Origin: an uncultured Alphaproteobacteria bacterium
GTDB lineage: Bacteria > Pseudomonadota > Alphaproteobacteria > Rs-D84
Length of the DNA stretch: 14,707 nucleotides
Reading direction: 5' to 3'
Assembly: GCA_946611025.1 (NCBI GenBank)
Contig: CAMOCR010000009.1
Coordinates: 1 to 14,707 of the forward strand
The notes beneath the pieces were generated by a model. The model worked only from the letters and a program-made list of their open reading frames with translations. It had not been told where the DNA came from and did no database searches. This document shows, piece after piece, positions 7,819-14,038 of the stretch (position 1 is its first letter; every line of letters begins with the position of its first letter). A program made the translations under genes and the position numbers.

Positions 7819-8051
7819 GGCACCGGGTCATAACCATAACCACCGCCCGGTCGGCAACGCAATATGCGTTTAATTCCCATAAACACCCCACGAAACGCGC
7901 CATATTTGGCAATTGCGATTGCGGTATATTCGCTGCAACTGGGGATAAATCGGCATGCACACCGCCCGCCGATTGCTGGGGAAATATGCCGCTGATAAAA
8001 CCGCACCATGCAAATGGCGCACCGCGCAAGAAATGATGGATTATTTGTCAT
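7815..8051 (-). CDS. yidD: Membrane protein insertion efficiency factor YidD
   Basis: YidD is a small peripheral inner-membrane protein that assists YidC-dependent insertion of membrane proteins. The 78 residues carry the family pattern: an N-terminal hydrophobic/amphipathic helix, FYQRHISP at 18-25, CACRFIPSCSEYTAIAIAKYG at 31-51 with conserved Cys residues, and RILRCRPGGGYGYDPVP at the C-terminus. The ATG lies within the last codons of rnpA (11-bp overlap), the conventional rnpA-yidD arrangement. The usual next gene, yidC, is missing; accB follows instead. No terminator separates it from accB. Confidence 0.95.
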   Translation of the reverse strand: MTNNPSFLARCAICMVRFYQRHISPAIGGRCACRFIPSCSEYTAIAIAKYGAFRGVFMGIKRILRCRPGGGYGYDPVP

Positions 8052-8391
8052 TTTCCGGTTTTGGATTTTTTTTAAGATACTTTAACGCACGCGCCATTGC
8101 CCCACGACCATCGTCACGCAAGGCGTCCAAAATCGCCCGACGCGCAATAAAAACATAGTCCATGTCGGGTCGCATATATTTTTCATTTGCCCGCACCCAA
8201 TCGCGCAGCAACCGTTTTGCCCGATTGCGATGAACCGCCAATTTGAATGTCTTTTTCGTTGCAACGACACCATAACGCGGGGTATCTGCGATAACACACG
8301 GTTTCATACGCACGTAAAAGAATGCCGATTTCGCCGTTGGGTTTTCATCGGTCATTAAAAAATCGCTATGTTTTTTAATTGTATCTCGCAT
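8041..8391 (-). CDS. rnpA: Ribonuclease P protein component RnpA
   Basis: RnpA is the protein cofactor of RNase P, which trims 5' leaders from pre-tRNAs. The 116-residue basic protein starts with IKKHSDFL, equivalent to the usual LKKxxDF segment. It contains the RNR motif in HRNRAKRLLRDWVR at 54-67, the RNA-binding core, then YVFIARRAI at 79-87. The start at 8391 is required to include the conserved N-terminal block. No Shine-Dalgarno precedes it (the six bases before the ATG are pyrimidine-rich), and a TATTAT lies 7 bp upstream, suggesting a leaderless message. rpmH, the usual upstream partner, is absent from the gap to mreB. Confidence 0.95.
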   Translation of the reverse strand: MRDTIKKHSDFLMTDENPTAKSAFFYVRMKPCVIADTPRYGVVATKKTFKLAVHRNRAKRLLRDWVRANEKYMRPDMDYVFIARRAILDALRDDGRGAMARALKYLKKNPKPENDK

Positions 8392-8398
8392 AGGGGGT

Positions 8399-8425
8399 AT
8401 AATATCAAAATATATAAATAATCAA
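8399..8425 (-). promoter_or_regulatory. Possible rnpA-yidD promoter
   Basis: On the minus strand TTGATT (8425-8420) and TATTAT (8404-8399) are spaced by 15 bp, slightly short. The expected transcription start falls at or next to the rnpA ATG (8391), consistent with absence of a Shine-Dalgarno. Confidence 0.45.
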
Positions 8426-8445
8426 ACTTTTTTATCGTGGTTGCC

Positions 8446-8474
8446 TTGATTTTTTCATATCGTCGTTTTATAGT
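8446..8474 (+). promoter_or_regulatory. Probable sigma-70 promoter of mreB
   Basis: TTGATT (8446-8451) and TATAGT (8469-8474) are separated by 17 bp. Transcription would begin near 8481, about 20 nt before the mreB ATG and just upstream of its GGGGGCG ribosome-binding site. This position also excludes the in-frame ATG at 8437 as the mreB start. Confidence 0.65.
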
Positions 8475-8502
8475 GCAAAAAAACGAACATTTGGGGGCGA
8501 AA

Positions 8503-9552
8503 ATGTATAATTGGTTGATGAAATTCTTTTCCGCAGACATGGCTATTGATTTGGGTACGGCAAATACATTGATTTATGTCAAGGGTCGCGGAATCGTATT
8601 AAACGAACCGTCTGTCGTTGCGGTTCAGGAAAATCGCCTGCAGGGGCGCAAAGAAATCTTGGCTGTCGGGGCAGAGGCAAAAAAAATGTTCGGTCGTACA
8701 CCGGGCGCAATTACGGCGGTACGCCCCCTGCGCGATGGTGTTATTGCCGACTTTGAAGTTGCCGAAGAAATGATTAAATACTTTATTCGCAAGGTTCATC
8801 GCCGCAACCCAATTGCTGCGCCACTTATCATTATTTGTGTTCCGTCATGCGCAACCCAGGTGGAACGCCGTGCAATTCAAGAGGCCGCCGATGCTGCTGG
8901 TGCGCGCAAGGTTTATATTGTCGAAGAATCAACTGCTGCAGCGATTGGTGCGGGTCTGCCGGTGGAAAAACCATTGGGTTCAATGGTTCTGGACATTGGT
9001 GGTGGCACGACCGAGGTTGCAATTATGTCATTGGGCGGAATCGTGTATTCAAACGCGGTGCGTACTGCTGGCGACCAAATGGATTTAGATATTATTGACT
9101 TTGTCCGCAAAAACAAAAATCTGTTGATTGGTGAAAACACCGCCGAAGAAATTAAAAAGACAATCGGCTGTGCCATTGCACCAAAAGACAAGGCCAACGA
9201 AATGTCCATGAAGATTAAAGGGCGCGATTTGTTGTCGGGCACACCACGCGAAACCGTTGTGACCGAATCGCAAATTGCATCTGCATTGGCGCAAACGGTC
9301 ACAAAAATTGTCGATACCGTGCGTCAAGCGTTGGAATTGACACCACCAGAATTGTCCGCAGATATTGCAGACCTTGGTATTGCAATGACGGGTGGCGGTT
9401 CACTGTTGCGCGGGCTGGATGCGGCAATTCGTGCGGCAACGGGCTTGCCGGCGTTTTTGGTTGATAATGCGCTAGAATGTGTTGCATGCGGTTCTGGCAA
9501 AATGTTAAGCAGTCTGGACAAGAGTAAACACATCCTGCAAACTATGTATTAA
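8503..9552 (+). CDS. mreB: Rod shape-determining protein MreB (actin homologue)
   Basis: MreB polymerises under the inner membrane and guides lateral wall synthesis by the elongasome. The chosen ATG at 8503 follows GGGGGCG by 4 bp and gives 349 residues, the usual MreB length. The N-terminus MYNWLMKFFSADMAIDLG supplies the membrane-binding amphipathic stretch. Actin-fold motifs appear in order: phosphate 1 DLGTANTLIY (16-25), VPSCATQVERRA (113-124), EESTAAAIGAG (141-151), phosphate 2 LDIGGGTTEVAI (163-174), GDQMD (190-194) and the adenosine motif TGGGSLLRGL near the C-terminus. An in-frame ATG at 8437 would add 22 atypical residues. mreC and mreD, which normally follow, are not here; a tRNA promoter begins only 4 bp after the stop. 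Confidence 0.96.
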   Translation: MYNWLMKFFSADMAIDLGTANTLIYVKGRGIVLNEPSVVAVQENRLQGRKEILAVGAEAKKMFGRTPGAITAVRPLRDGVIADFEVAEEMIKYFIRKVHRRNPIAAPLIIICVPSCATQVERRAIQEAADAAGARKVYIVEESTAAAIGAGLPVEKPLGSMVLDIGGGTTEVAIMSLGGIVYSNAVRTAGDQMDLDIIDFVRKNKNLLIGENTAEEIKKTIGCAIAPKDKANEMSMKIKGRDLLSGTPRETVVTESQIASALAQTVTKIVDTVRQALELTPPELSADIADLGIAMTGGGSLLRGLDAAIRAATGLPAFLVDNALECVACGSGKMLSSLDKSKHILQTMY

Positions 9553-9556
9553 AATA

Positions 9557-9584
9557 TTGCAATCTGATTTTTCTTTGTTATAAT
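9557..9584 (+). promoter_or_regulatory. Strong promoter upstream of the tRNA-Val pair
   Basis: TTGCAA (9557-9562) and a perfect TATAAT (9579-9584) have 16-bp spacing. Transcription would start near 9591, about six bases before the first tRNA-like copy, so both copies should be in one primary transcript. Confidence 0.75.
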
Positions 9585-9596
9585 CAGGTTCGCTTT

Positions 9597-9676
9597 GGGT
9601 GGTTAGCTCAGTTGGAGAGCCGCGTCACGTTGACATCGTTGTGGTCGTTGGTTTCCGGCACGGGAACACCGAAAAG
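9597..9676 (+). pseudogene. Degenerate tRNA-Val(GAC) copy
   Basis: The first 55 or so bases repeat the intact tRNA-Val at 9687: the same acceptor 5' strand GGGTGGTTA, D arm and TTGACAT anticodon loop, continuing to GGTCGTTGGTT. It has lost two bases in the D loop and gained three before the anticodon stem. One anticodon-stem pair is broken (CGTTG instead of CGTGG). After GGTCGTTGGTT the sequence diverges: no T-loop TTCGAGC, no acceptor 3' strand ACCACCC and no CCA. Instead GTTTCC and GGGAAC (around 9650-9667) can form a separate hairpin. A functional cloverleaf therefore cannot form. The right boundary is approximate. Confidence 0.72.
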
Positions 9677-9686
9677 CAAAAGTTTT

Positions 9687-9763
9687 GGGTGGTTAGCTCA
9701 GTTGGCTAGAGCGTCACGTTGACATCGTGGAGGTCGTTGGTTCGAGCCCAATACCACCCACCA
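9687..9763 (+). tRNA. tRNA-Val (anticodon GAC), CCA encoded
   Basis: A complete cloverleaf can be drawn. The acceptor stem is GGGTGGT with ACCACCC, the D arm is GCTC with GAGC, and the anticodon stem is TCACG with CGTGG around loop TTGACAT (anticodon GAC, valine). The variable loop is AGGTC and the T arm is GTTGG with CCAAT around TTCGAGC. Discriminator A (9760) is followed by encoded CCA (9761-9763). It is probably transcribed from the promoter at 9557-9584 through the degenerate copy, and transcription would end at the 9781-9800 hairpin. It decodes GUC and GUU. Confidence 0.95.
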
Positions 9764-9780
9764 GTTTTATAAATAAAAAT

Positions 9781-9806
9781 ACCGGCAAATGCCGGCTTTT
9801 TTATTT
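9781..9806. terminator. Bidirectional terminator after tRNA-Val
   Basis: CCGGC (9782-9786) pairs with GCCGG (9791-9795) around AAAT, followed by a T-rich run on the plus strand. On the minus strand it is followed by an equally T-rich tract. It ends the tRNA transcript and the opposing hypothetical gene, whose stop codon lies inside the T run at 9801-9803. Confidence 0.8.
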
Positions 9807-10271
9807 TTCGTTTTCAAACACCGCAAAATTCTTGGCCGGTGTTTTTTTAAGAAACAGACTAACCACCCGCATGATTCCAGTTGCCGAACGCAATTGAATC
9901 ATCTTGTTTAATTCAATAATATTTTTTTCAACATCATATTGTGAAAAATCATCTTGGCAAAAATATGATGTATATATAATCAGCGATTCCAGCAACCAAT
10001 CTCCTTCTATATTTTGTGATGACACATATGTTGAAAATCTTGCTAAATCAGAAAACTTCTTTACGATTTCATCAACTTTTGAATTACGCACAAAATAACC
10101 AATTGGATTCAACGACACCATGCGCAACATGGACAAATCTTGCGATAATTTTGCCTGTCTTTTTGGGGATATGCTTGATTTCGCGCGTTGCAGATTGTGT
10201 TCGATTAGCTTAACAACCTCGCCAAATGCGATTTTTATTGTTTCTTCAATATCAACACGATGTTTTTTCAT
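9801..10271 (-). CDS. Hypothetical protein, AT-rich, alpha-helical
   Basis: I do not recognise this 156-residue product. It has no signal peptide or membrane helix and is predicted to be mainly helical, with a basic stretch around residues 29-41 and a central acidic part (about 105-120). No catalytic or metal motif is visible. AAAGAG lies about 5 bp before the ATG and TAAAAT-like sequence lies further upstream, so it is probably translated. Base composition stands out: 9901-10080 is about 27% G+C by hand count, against about half in mreB just upstream. It stands alone between the tRNA-Val terminator and the metG promoter, on the opposite strand to both. The composition and tRNA-side location are compatible with acquired DNA, but no integrase or flanking repeat is seen. 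Confidence 0.7.
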   Translation of the reverse strand: MKKHRVDIEETIKIAFGEVVKLIEHNLQRAKSSISPKRQAKLSQDLSMLRMVSLNPIGYFVRNSKVDEIVKKFSDLARFSTYVSSQNIEGDWLLESLIIYTSYFCQDDFSQYDVEKNIIELNKMIQLRSATGIMRVVSLFLKKTPAKNFAVFENEK

Positions 10272-10339
10272 ATTAACTCTTTGTATTCATCTATGATTTT
10301 ATCATGTTTTTTCATATTTACCATATTTTTATGTGTTTC

Positions 10340-10367
10340 TTGCTTTCTGGCATTTTTATTCTATAAT
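10340..10367 (+). promoter_or_regulatory. Probable metG promoter
   Basis: TTGCTT (10340-10345) and a perfect TATAAT (10362-10367) are separated by 16 bp. Transcription would start near 10374, leaving a short leader with GGGGTG (10385-10390) as ribosome-binding site before the ATG at 10395. I see no T-box or riboswitch in the leader. Confidence 0.65.
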
Positions 10368-10394
10368 GAAACGAATAAAATAATGGGGTGAACA

Positions 10395-12389
10395 ATGGCA
10401 AAGAAATATTTGATTACATCGGCATTACCATATGTGAATGGCGATTTGCATTTGGGGCATTTGGTTGGTTGTTGGTTGCCAAGTGATGTATATGCACGTT
10501 TCTGTCGTGCACGCGGGCGCGATGTATTGTTTGTTTGCGGGGCCGATGAACATGGCACACCCGCCGTCGTTGGTGCAGCAAAAGAAGGTTTGCCTGTTAT
10601 TGAATATAACAATAAATACTATGAAAAACATTTACGCGCGGTGCATGATTTTAATTTGTCGTTTGATTTATATGGTCGCACCCATACAGAATTACAGGAA
10701 AACCTTATACACGATTTGTTTTCCCGTCTGGATGCCCAGGGGTTAATTGAAGAACGCGAAACAATTCAACCATATTCGGTTGACGATGGAATGTTTTTGG
10801 CGGACCGTCAACTTGTTGGCACATGCCCAAATTGCGGCTTTGATGCGGCGCGCGGCGACCAGTGTGATAATTGCAGTGCGACATACGAAGCGACCGAATT
10901 AATCAACCCGCGTTCAACAATATCTGGTTCAACAAATATTGAAATGCGCCCGACCAAAAATTTGTTTTTCCTGGCATCAAAAATGCAAGACGAATGGCGA
11001 AAATGGTTATTGACACATGCGCCACATTGGTCAAAAACCGCCGGTGCAATTGCACGCGGTTGGGCGGCAGACGAATTACACGACACATCAATTACCCGTG
11101 ATTTGCCGTGGGGTATTCCGGTAAACAAACCGGGGTATGAAAATAAAGTTTTCTATGTCTGGTTTGATGCGCCATGGGGATATGTTTCGATTTCAATGGC
11201 GGCAAACAAAAATTGGGCTGATTGGTGGAAAAACAATGATACATACTATGCACAATTTATGGGCAAAGATAATGTAAAGTTTCACGCGGTGTTTTTCCCA
11301 GAACAACAATTGGCAATGCACGATAATTGGAAAACTGTCGACATGTTGAAATCAATGAACTTTTTGAATTTCGAAGGTGGCAAGTTTTCTAAATCACAAC
11401 ATCGTGGCGTTTTCTTGGAAGATGCAATTTCAATCGCACCCGCGGATGCGTGGCGTTATGCGTTAATGGCATCAGCCCCAGAAACAGACGACAATGACTT
11501 TACATTTGCGCGTTTTGCCGATGTTGTGAATAAAGACCTGAACGGGATGTTGGGGAATTTTGTTTCGCGTGTGTGCAAACTGACCGCCAAGAATTTTGGG
11601 AACAATGTTCCAAAAAGTTCAAAGTTCAAAGTTCAAAGTTCAGATTTAGAAAACCAAATTAATGAAAAAATCACGGAATTGACAACCGCGTTGGATGCGT
11701 GTGAATTTCGCGCAGCAATTGTTGCGTTGCGTTCGCTTTACGCAATCGGCAACGAATATATGACAATTAACGAACCTTGGGGCTTGGTGAAAAACGGCGA
11801 TATGGAATCTGCTGGTGCGGTGCTGAATACCTGTTTCCAATTGATTGATTTGTATGCACGCGTATCTGCACCGTTTATTCCAGATGCAGCCACCAAAATG
11901 CAAAACATATTCGGCGGAAAACATGATTTATCATGGCCGGAACACTTTGAATCGCGCATCACTGACGGCGAAGAATTCAGTGTGCCAGAAAACCTGTTTA
12001 ACCGCATTGACGATGAAACGGTTGCGGCACTTACCGACAAATATGCACCAAAAACGGAAAACAAAATCGTGCCAATCGTTGCAAAAATCGTTGATGTAAA
12101 AAATCATGAAAGCCGTGATAACCTGCATATACTTACTGTGAACGATGGGGAACATGATTTACAAATTGTTTGTGGTGCGCCAAATGTACGTGTGGGTTTA
12201 ATTGGTGTTTTGGCGCCGGTTGGATGCACATTGCCGGGGCAAAAAAAGCCCATTTCACAACGCACCGTTGCGGGTGTGGAAAGTTATGGCATGATGTGCA
12301 GTGCCGCTGAATTAGGCGCGGGCGACAACACCGCTGAAATTATCGAACTGGGTGCCGATGCAAAAATTGGCGAAAAATATATGGGGTAA
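10395..12389 (+). CDS. metG: Methionyl-tRNA synthetase with C-terminal tRNA-binding domain
   Basis: MetRS charges tRNA-Met, including the initiator. The 664-residue class I synthetase shows the HIGH-type motif HLGH (19-22) after LPYVNGD. A single zinc knuckle has Cys144, Cys147, Cys157 and Cys160 (CPNCGF...GDQCDNC). KFSKS at 330-334 is the KMSKS loop. The helical anticodon-binding domain (about 380-545) contains the expected NEPW at 459-462. Residues 558-664 form an OB-fold tRNA-binding domain. Its segments LQIVCGAPNV and GVESYGMMCSAAELG resemble the N-terminal domain of PheT more than the usual MetRS C-terminal domain, whose GMILAA ending differs. A 4 x 7-bp tandem repeat encodes residues 407-416. 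The GGGGTG site supports the start. A small ORF and queH follow in the same transcript. Confidence 0.96.
   Translation: MAKKYLITSALPYVNGDLHLGHLVGCWLPSDVYARFCRARGRDVLFVCGADEHGTPAVVGAAKEGLPVIEYNNKYYEKHLRAVHDFNLSFDLYGRTHTELQENLIHDLFSRLDAQGLIEERETIQPYSVDDGMFLADRQLVGTCPNCGFDAARGDQCDNCSATYEATELINPRSTISGSTNIEMRPTKNLFFLASKMQDEWRKWLLTHAPHWSKTAGAIARGWAADELHDTSITRDLPWGIPVNKPGYENKVFYVWFDAPWGYVSISMAANKNWADWWKNNDTYYAQFMGKDNVKFHAVFFPEQQLAMHDNWKTVDMLKSMNFLNFEGGKFSKSQHRGVFLEDAISIAPADAWRYALMASAPETDDNDFTFARFADVVNKDLNGMLGNFVSRVCKLTAKNFGNNVPKSSKFKVQSSDLENQINEKITELTTALDACEFRAAIVALRSLYAIGNEYMTINEPWGLVKNGDMESAGAVLNTCFQLIDLYARVSAPFIPDAATKMQNIFGGKHDLSWPEHFESRITDGEEFSVPENLFNRIDDETVAALTDKYAPKTENKIVPIVAKIVDVKNHESRDNLHILTVNDGEHDLQIVCGAPNVRVGLIGVLAPVGCTLPGQKKPISQRTVAGVESYGMMCSAAELGAGDNTAEIIELGADAKIGEKYMG
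11614..11641 (+). repeat. Tandem heptamer repeat (AAAGTTC x 4) inside metG
   Basis: Four perfect head-to-tail copies of AAAGTTC occupy 11614-11641. They encode the segment SSKFKVQSS between the catalytic core and the anticodon-binding helices. Because 7 is not a multiple of 3, gain or loss of a unit would shift the frame of an essential gene; three units restore it. Confidence 0.9.
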
Positions 12390-12392
12390 TTT

Positions 12393-12551
12393 ATGTTTTA
12401 CGGAATCACACAACTTTATAAAAACGGTTTTCATTTGAACGATAAAAAAACCGAAGACCAATTGATTGAAACGATGGCATTAAATTGTGGTACAACAAAA
12501 CGTACAATACGTAAATTGTTCACCACAATTAGAAATCAAAAAACAAAATGA
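12393..12551 (+). CDS. Small ORF (52 aa) between metG and queH
   Basis: An ATG at 12393, 3 bp after the metG stop, is preceded by GGGGT within the metG 3' end. It opens a 52-codon frame starting MFYGITQLYK and ending RNQKTK. Its TGA (12549-12551) overlaps the queH ATG (12548-12550) as ATGA, the same coupling seen at rsmE-rluB. The product is basic at its C-terminus (KRTIRKLFTTIRNQKTK), soluble, with one Cys, and matches no family I know. The spacing, ribosome-binding site and exact overlap argue that it is translated. Without comparative data it could still be a leader ORF whose translation merely delivers ribosomes to queH, which has no Shine-Dalgarno of its own. Confidence 0.6.
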   Translation: MFYGITQLYKNGFHLNDKKTEDQLIETMALNCGTTKRTIRKLFTTIRNQKTK

Positions 12552-13114
12552 AATTGGTTTTAGCATCTTGCTGTGCACCGTGCAGTGCGGGCGCAATAAA
12601 ACAACTGGCAGATGGCGAAATCGCCGGCGTTGATGATTTTATTGTATTATTTTACAACCCAAATATTTTTCCAAACGATGAATATATAAAACGCATGAAC
12701 GAACAAATTCGTTATTGCAAAGAATTGGGTGTAAAATACGCCATTGGCGATTGGAATCATGATGCGTGGCGTGATGCGGTGCGCGGTCTGGAAAACGAAC
12801 CCGAACGGGGTCGCCGCTGTGATGCGTGCTTTGCATATCGGTTTGCATACGCGCGCGAATTTGCATTAAAAAATGGTTATGATGCGGTGGCATCTGTATT
12901 CGGTGTATCACGCCACAAAGACCAATCCCAAGTGGATGCCGCGGCGCAACACACACTGGGCGAAATTGCATATTTACCAATTCGGTGGGATGAAAACCTG
13001 CGACAATCAATCGGTCGCGCATCGAACTTTTACCGCCAAAACTATTGCGGTTGCGAATTTAGTTTCCGGAAATCAACAGCACCCACCAAGGAAATGGTTT
13101 TAGTTGCGAAATAA
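12548..13114 (+). CDS. queH: Epoxyqueuosine reductase QueH
   Basis: QueH carries out the last step of queuosine formation, reducing epoxyqueuosine to queuosine at position 34 of GUN-anticodon tRNAs; it is the cobalamin-independent alternative to QueG. The 188-residue protein has the family Cys pattern: LASCCAPCS (Cys8, Cys9, Cys12), FYNPNIFPNDEY at 35-46, GRRCDACF (Cys91, Cys94) and QNYCGCEFS (Cys167, Cys169). These Cys residues serve an Fe-S cluster and redox chemistry. The start is fixed by the ATGA overlap with the 52-codon ORF; there is no independent ribosome-binding site. It belongs to the metG transcript, and a new promoter for fabD begins inside its last codons. Confidence 0.93.
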   Translation: MKLVLASCCAPCSAGAIKQLADGEIAGVDDFIVLFYNPNIFPNDEYIKRMNEQIRYCKELGVKYAIGDWNHDAWRDAVRGLENEPERGRRCDACFAYRFAYAREFALKNGYDAVASVFGVSRHKDQSQVDAAAQHTLGEIAYLPIRWDENLRQSIGRASNFYRQNYCGCEFSFRKSTAPTKEMVLVAK

Positions 13115-13132
13115 ATATATGCAAACTATAAT
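13104..13132 (+). promoter_or_regulatory. Probable fabD-fabG promoter
   Basis: TTGCGA (13104-13109) and a perfect TATAAT (13127-13132) are spaced by 17 bp, with transcription expected near 13139. The -35 box lies in the last codons of queH. AAAGGT at 13150-13155 is the fabD ribosome-binding site. Confidence 0.7.
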
Positions 13133-13161
13133 TCACATATAAGCATAACAAAGGTAAAGAT

Positions 13162-14037
13162 ATGGCAAAGGTTTTTGTTTTTCCAGGTCAAGGCGCCCAA
13201 GCCGTTGGAATGGGACGCGAACTTTATGAATCGTCTGCGGCGGCACGCGCCGTGTTTGACGAAGTAGATGATGCGTTGAACCAAAAATTATCAAAAATTA
13301 TTTTTGATGGTCCAATGGATGAATTAACACTGACCGCAAATGTTCAGCCGGCGATTATGGCAACATCAATTGCAATGTTGCGTGCATCGGGTGCAACATT
13401 ACCAGAATATGTCGCGGGGCATTCTTTGGGTGAATATACCGCACTGTGTGCCGCCGGGGCCATTTCATTGCGTGATGCGGCGCGGTTGCTGCGCGCACGC
13501 GGTGACGCAATGCAACGCGCGGTGCCGGTGGGACGGGGGCTGACCGCCGTTATTTTGGGGTTGGATATTGATGTGGTACGCGATATTTGCGCCAAGACCG
13601 ATTGCGATGTGGCAAATGATAATTGTCCGGGCCAGGTGGTGATTTCCGGCGCAAAGGAAATTGTTGAAAAAACAATGGAAAAATTAAAGGCCGCCGGTGC
13701 AAAACGCGCAATGCCGTTGGCACTGTCGGTGCCGGTTCATTGTCGTATGCAGGTCGCCGCGGCGGACGCAATGCGGGCGGCACTGGATACAATTGAAATT
13801 CGTATGCCAAATGCGGTATTCATATCGAACAAAACCGCCGATGCCATGACACAACCAGCCGAGATAAAGGACGAATTGATTTATCAAATGACACATGGTG
13901 TTCGGTGGCGTGAATCTGTGTTAAAAATGCACGATTTGGGCATAGATGAAATGGTGGAAATTGGACCGGGCAATGTGTTGACGGGGCTTTGCGGGCGTAT
14001 TTGTCCGGAAATAAATGCACATAAATTGGAGATATAA
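13162..14037 (+). CDS. fabD: Malonyl-CoA:ACP transacylase FabD
   Basis: FabD moves malonyl groups from malonyl-CoA to acyl carrier protein, feeding type II fatty-acid synthesis. The 291 residues show FPGQGAQAVGMG (7-18, oxyanion-hole Gln), VQPAIMATS (61-69), GHSLGEYTAL with catalytic Ser88, Arg113 in RARGDAMQ that binds the malonyl carboxylate, and His193 in PVHC, the catalytic His. ENxN-type contacts are replaced by the usual late-domain IGPGNVLTGL (267-276). The start has AAAGGT about 6 bp upstream. fabG begins one base after the stop, so the pair is an operon, functionally joined with the accBC unit that makes malonyl-CoA. Confidence 0.96.
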   Translation: MAKVFVFPGQGAQAVGMGRELYESSAAARAVFDEVDDALNQKLSKIIFDGPMDELTLTANVQPAIMATSIAMLRASGATLPEYVAGHSLGEYTALCAAGAISLRDAARLLRARGDAMQRAVPVGRGLTAVILGLDIDVVRDICAKTDCDVANDNCPGQVVISGAKEIVEKTMEKLKAAGAKRAMPLALSVPVHCRMQVAAADAMRAALDTIEIRMPNAVFISNKTADAMTQPAEIKDELIYQMTHGVRWRESVLKMHDLGIDEMVEIGPGNVLTGLCGRICPEINAHKLEI

Positions 14038-14038
14038 A

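Noticed and set aside
8437..8502. Upstream in-frame start for MreB at 8437.
   Set aside because: It precedes the likely promoter; the ATG at 8503 has GGGGGCG in front and gives the normal MreB length.
8392..8502. A hidden rpmH (ribosomal protein L34) upstream of rnpA.
   Set aside because: No frame on the minus strand there gives the basic L34 sequence; the region holds divergent promoters only.
1202..9800. The ACCGGC motif as a DNA-uptake-like sequence embedded in terminators.
   Set aside because: The motif also appears inside coding regions at what looks like a codon-driven rate, and only three terminators are available; too little evidence.
9597..9800. tRNA-Val as an active integration site for a mobile element.
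   Set aside because: The duplicated part is the 5' portion, there is no integrase gene, and no matching att repeat bounds the AT-rich gene.
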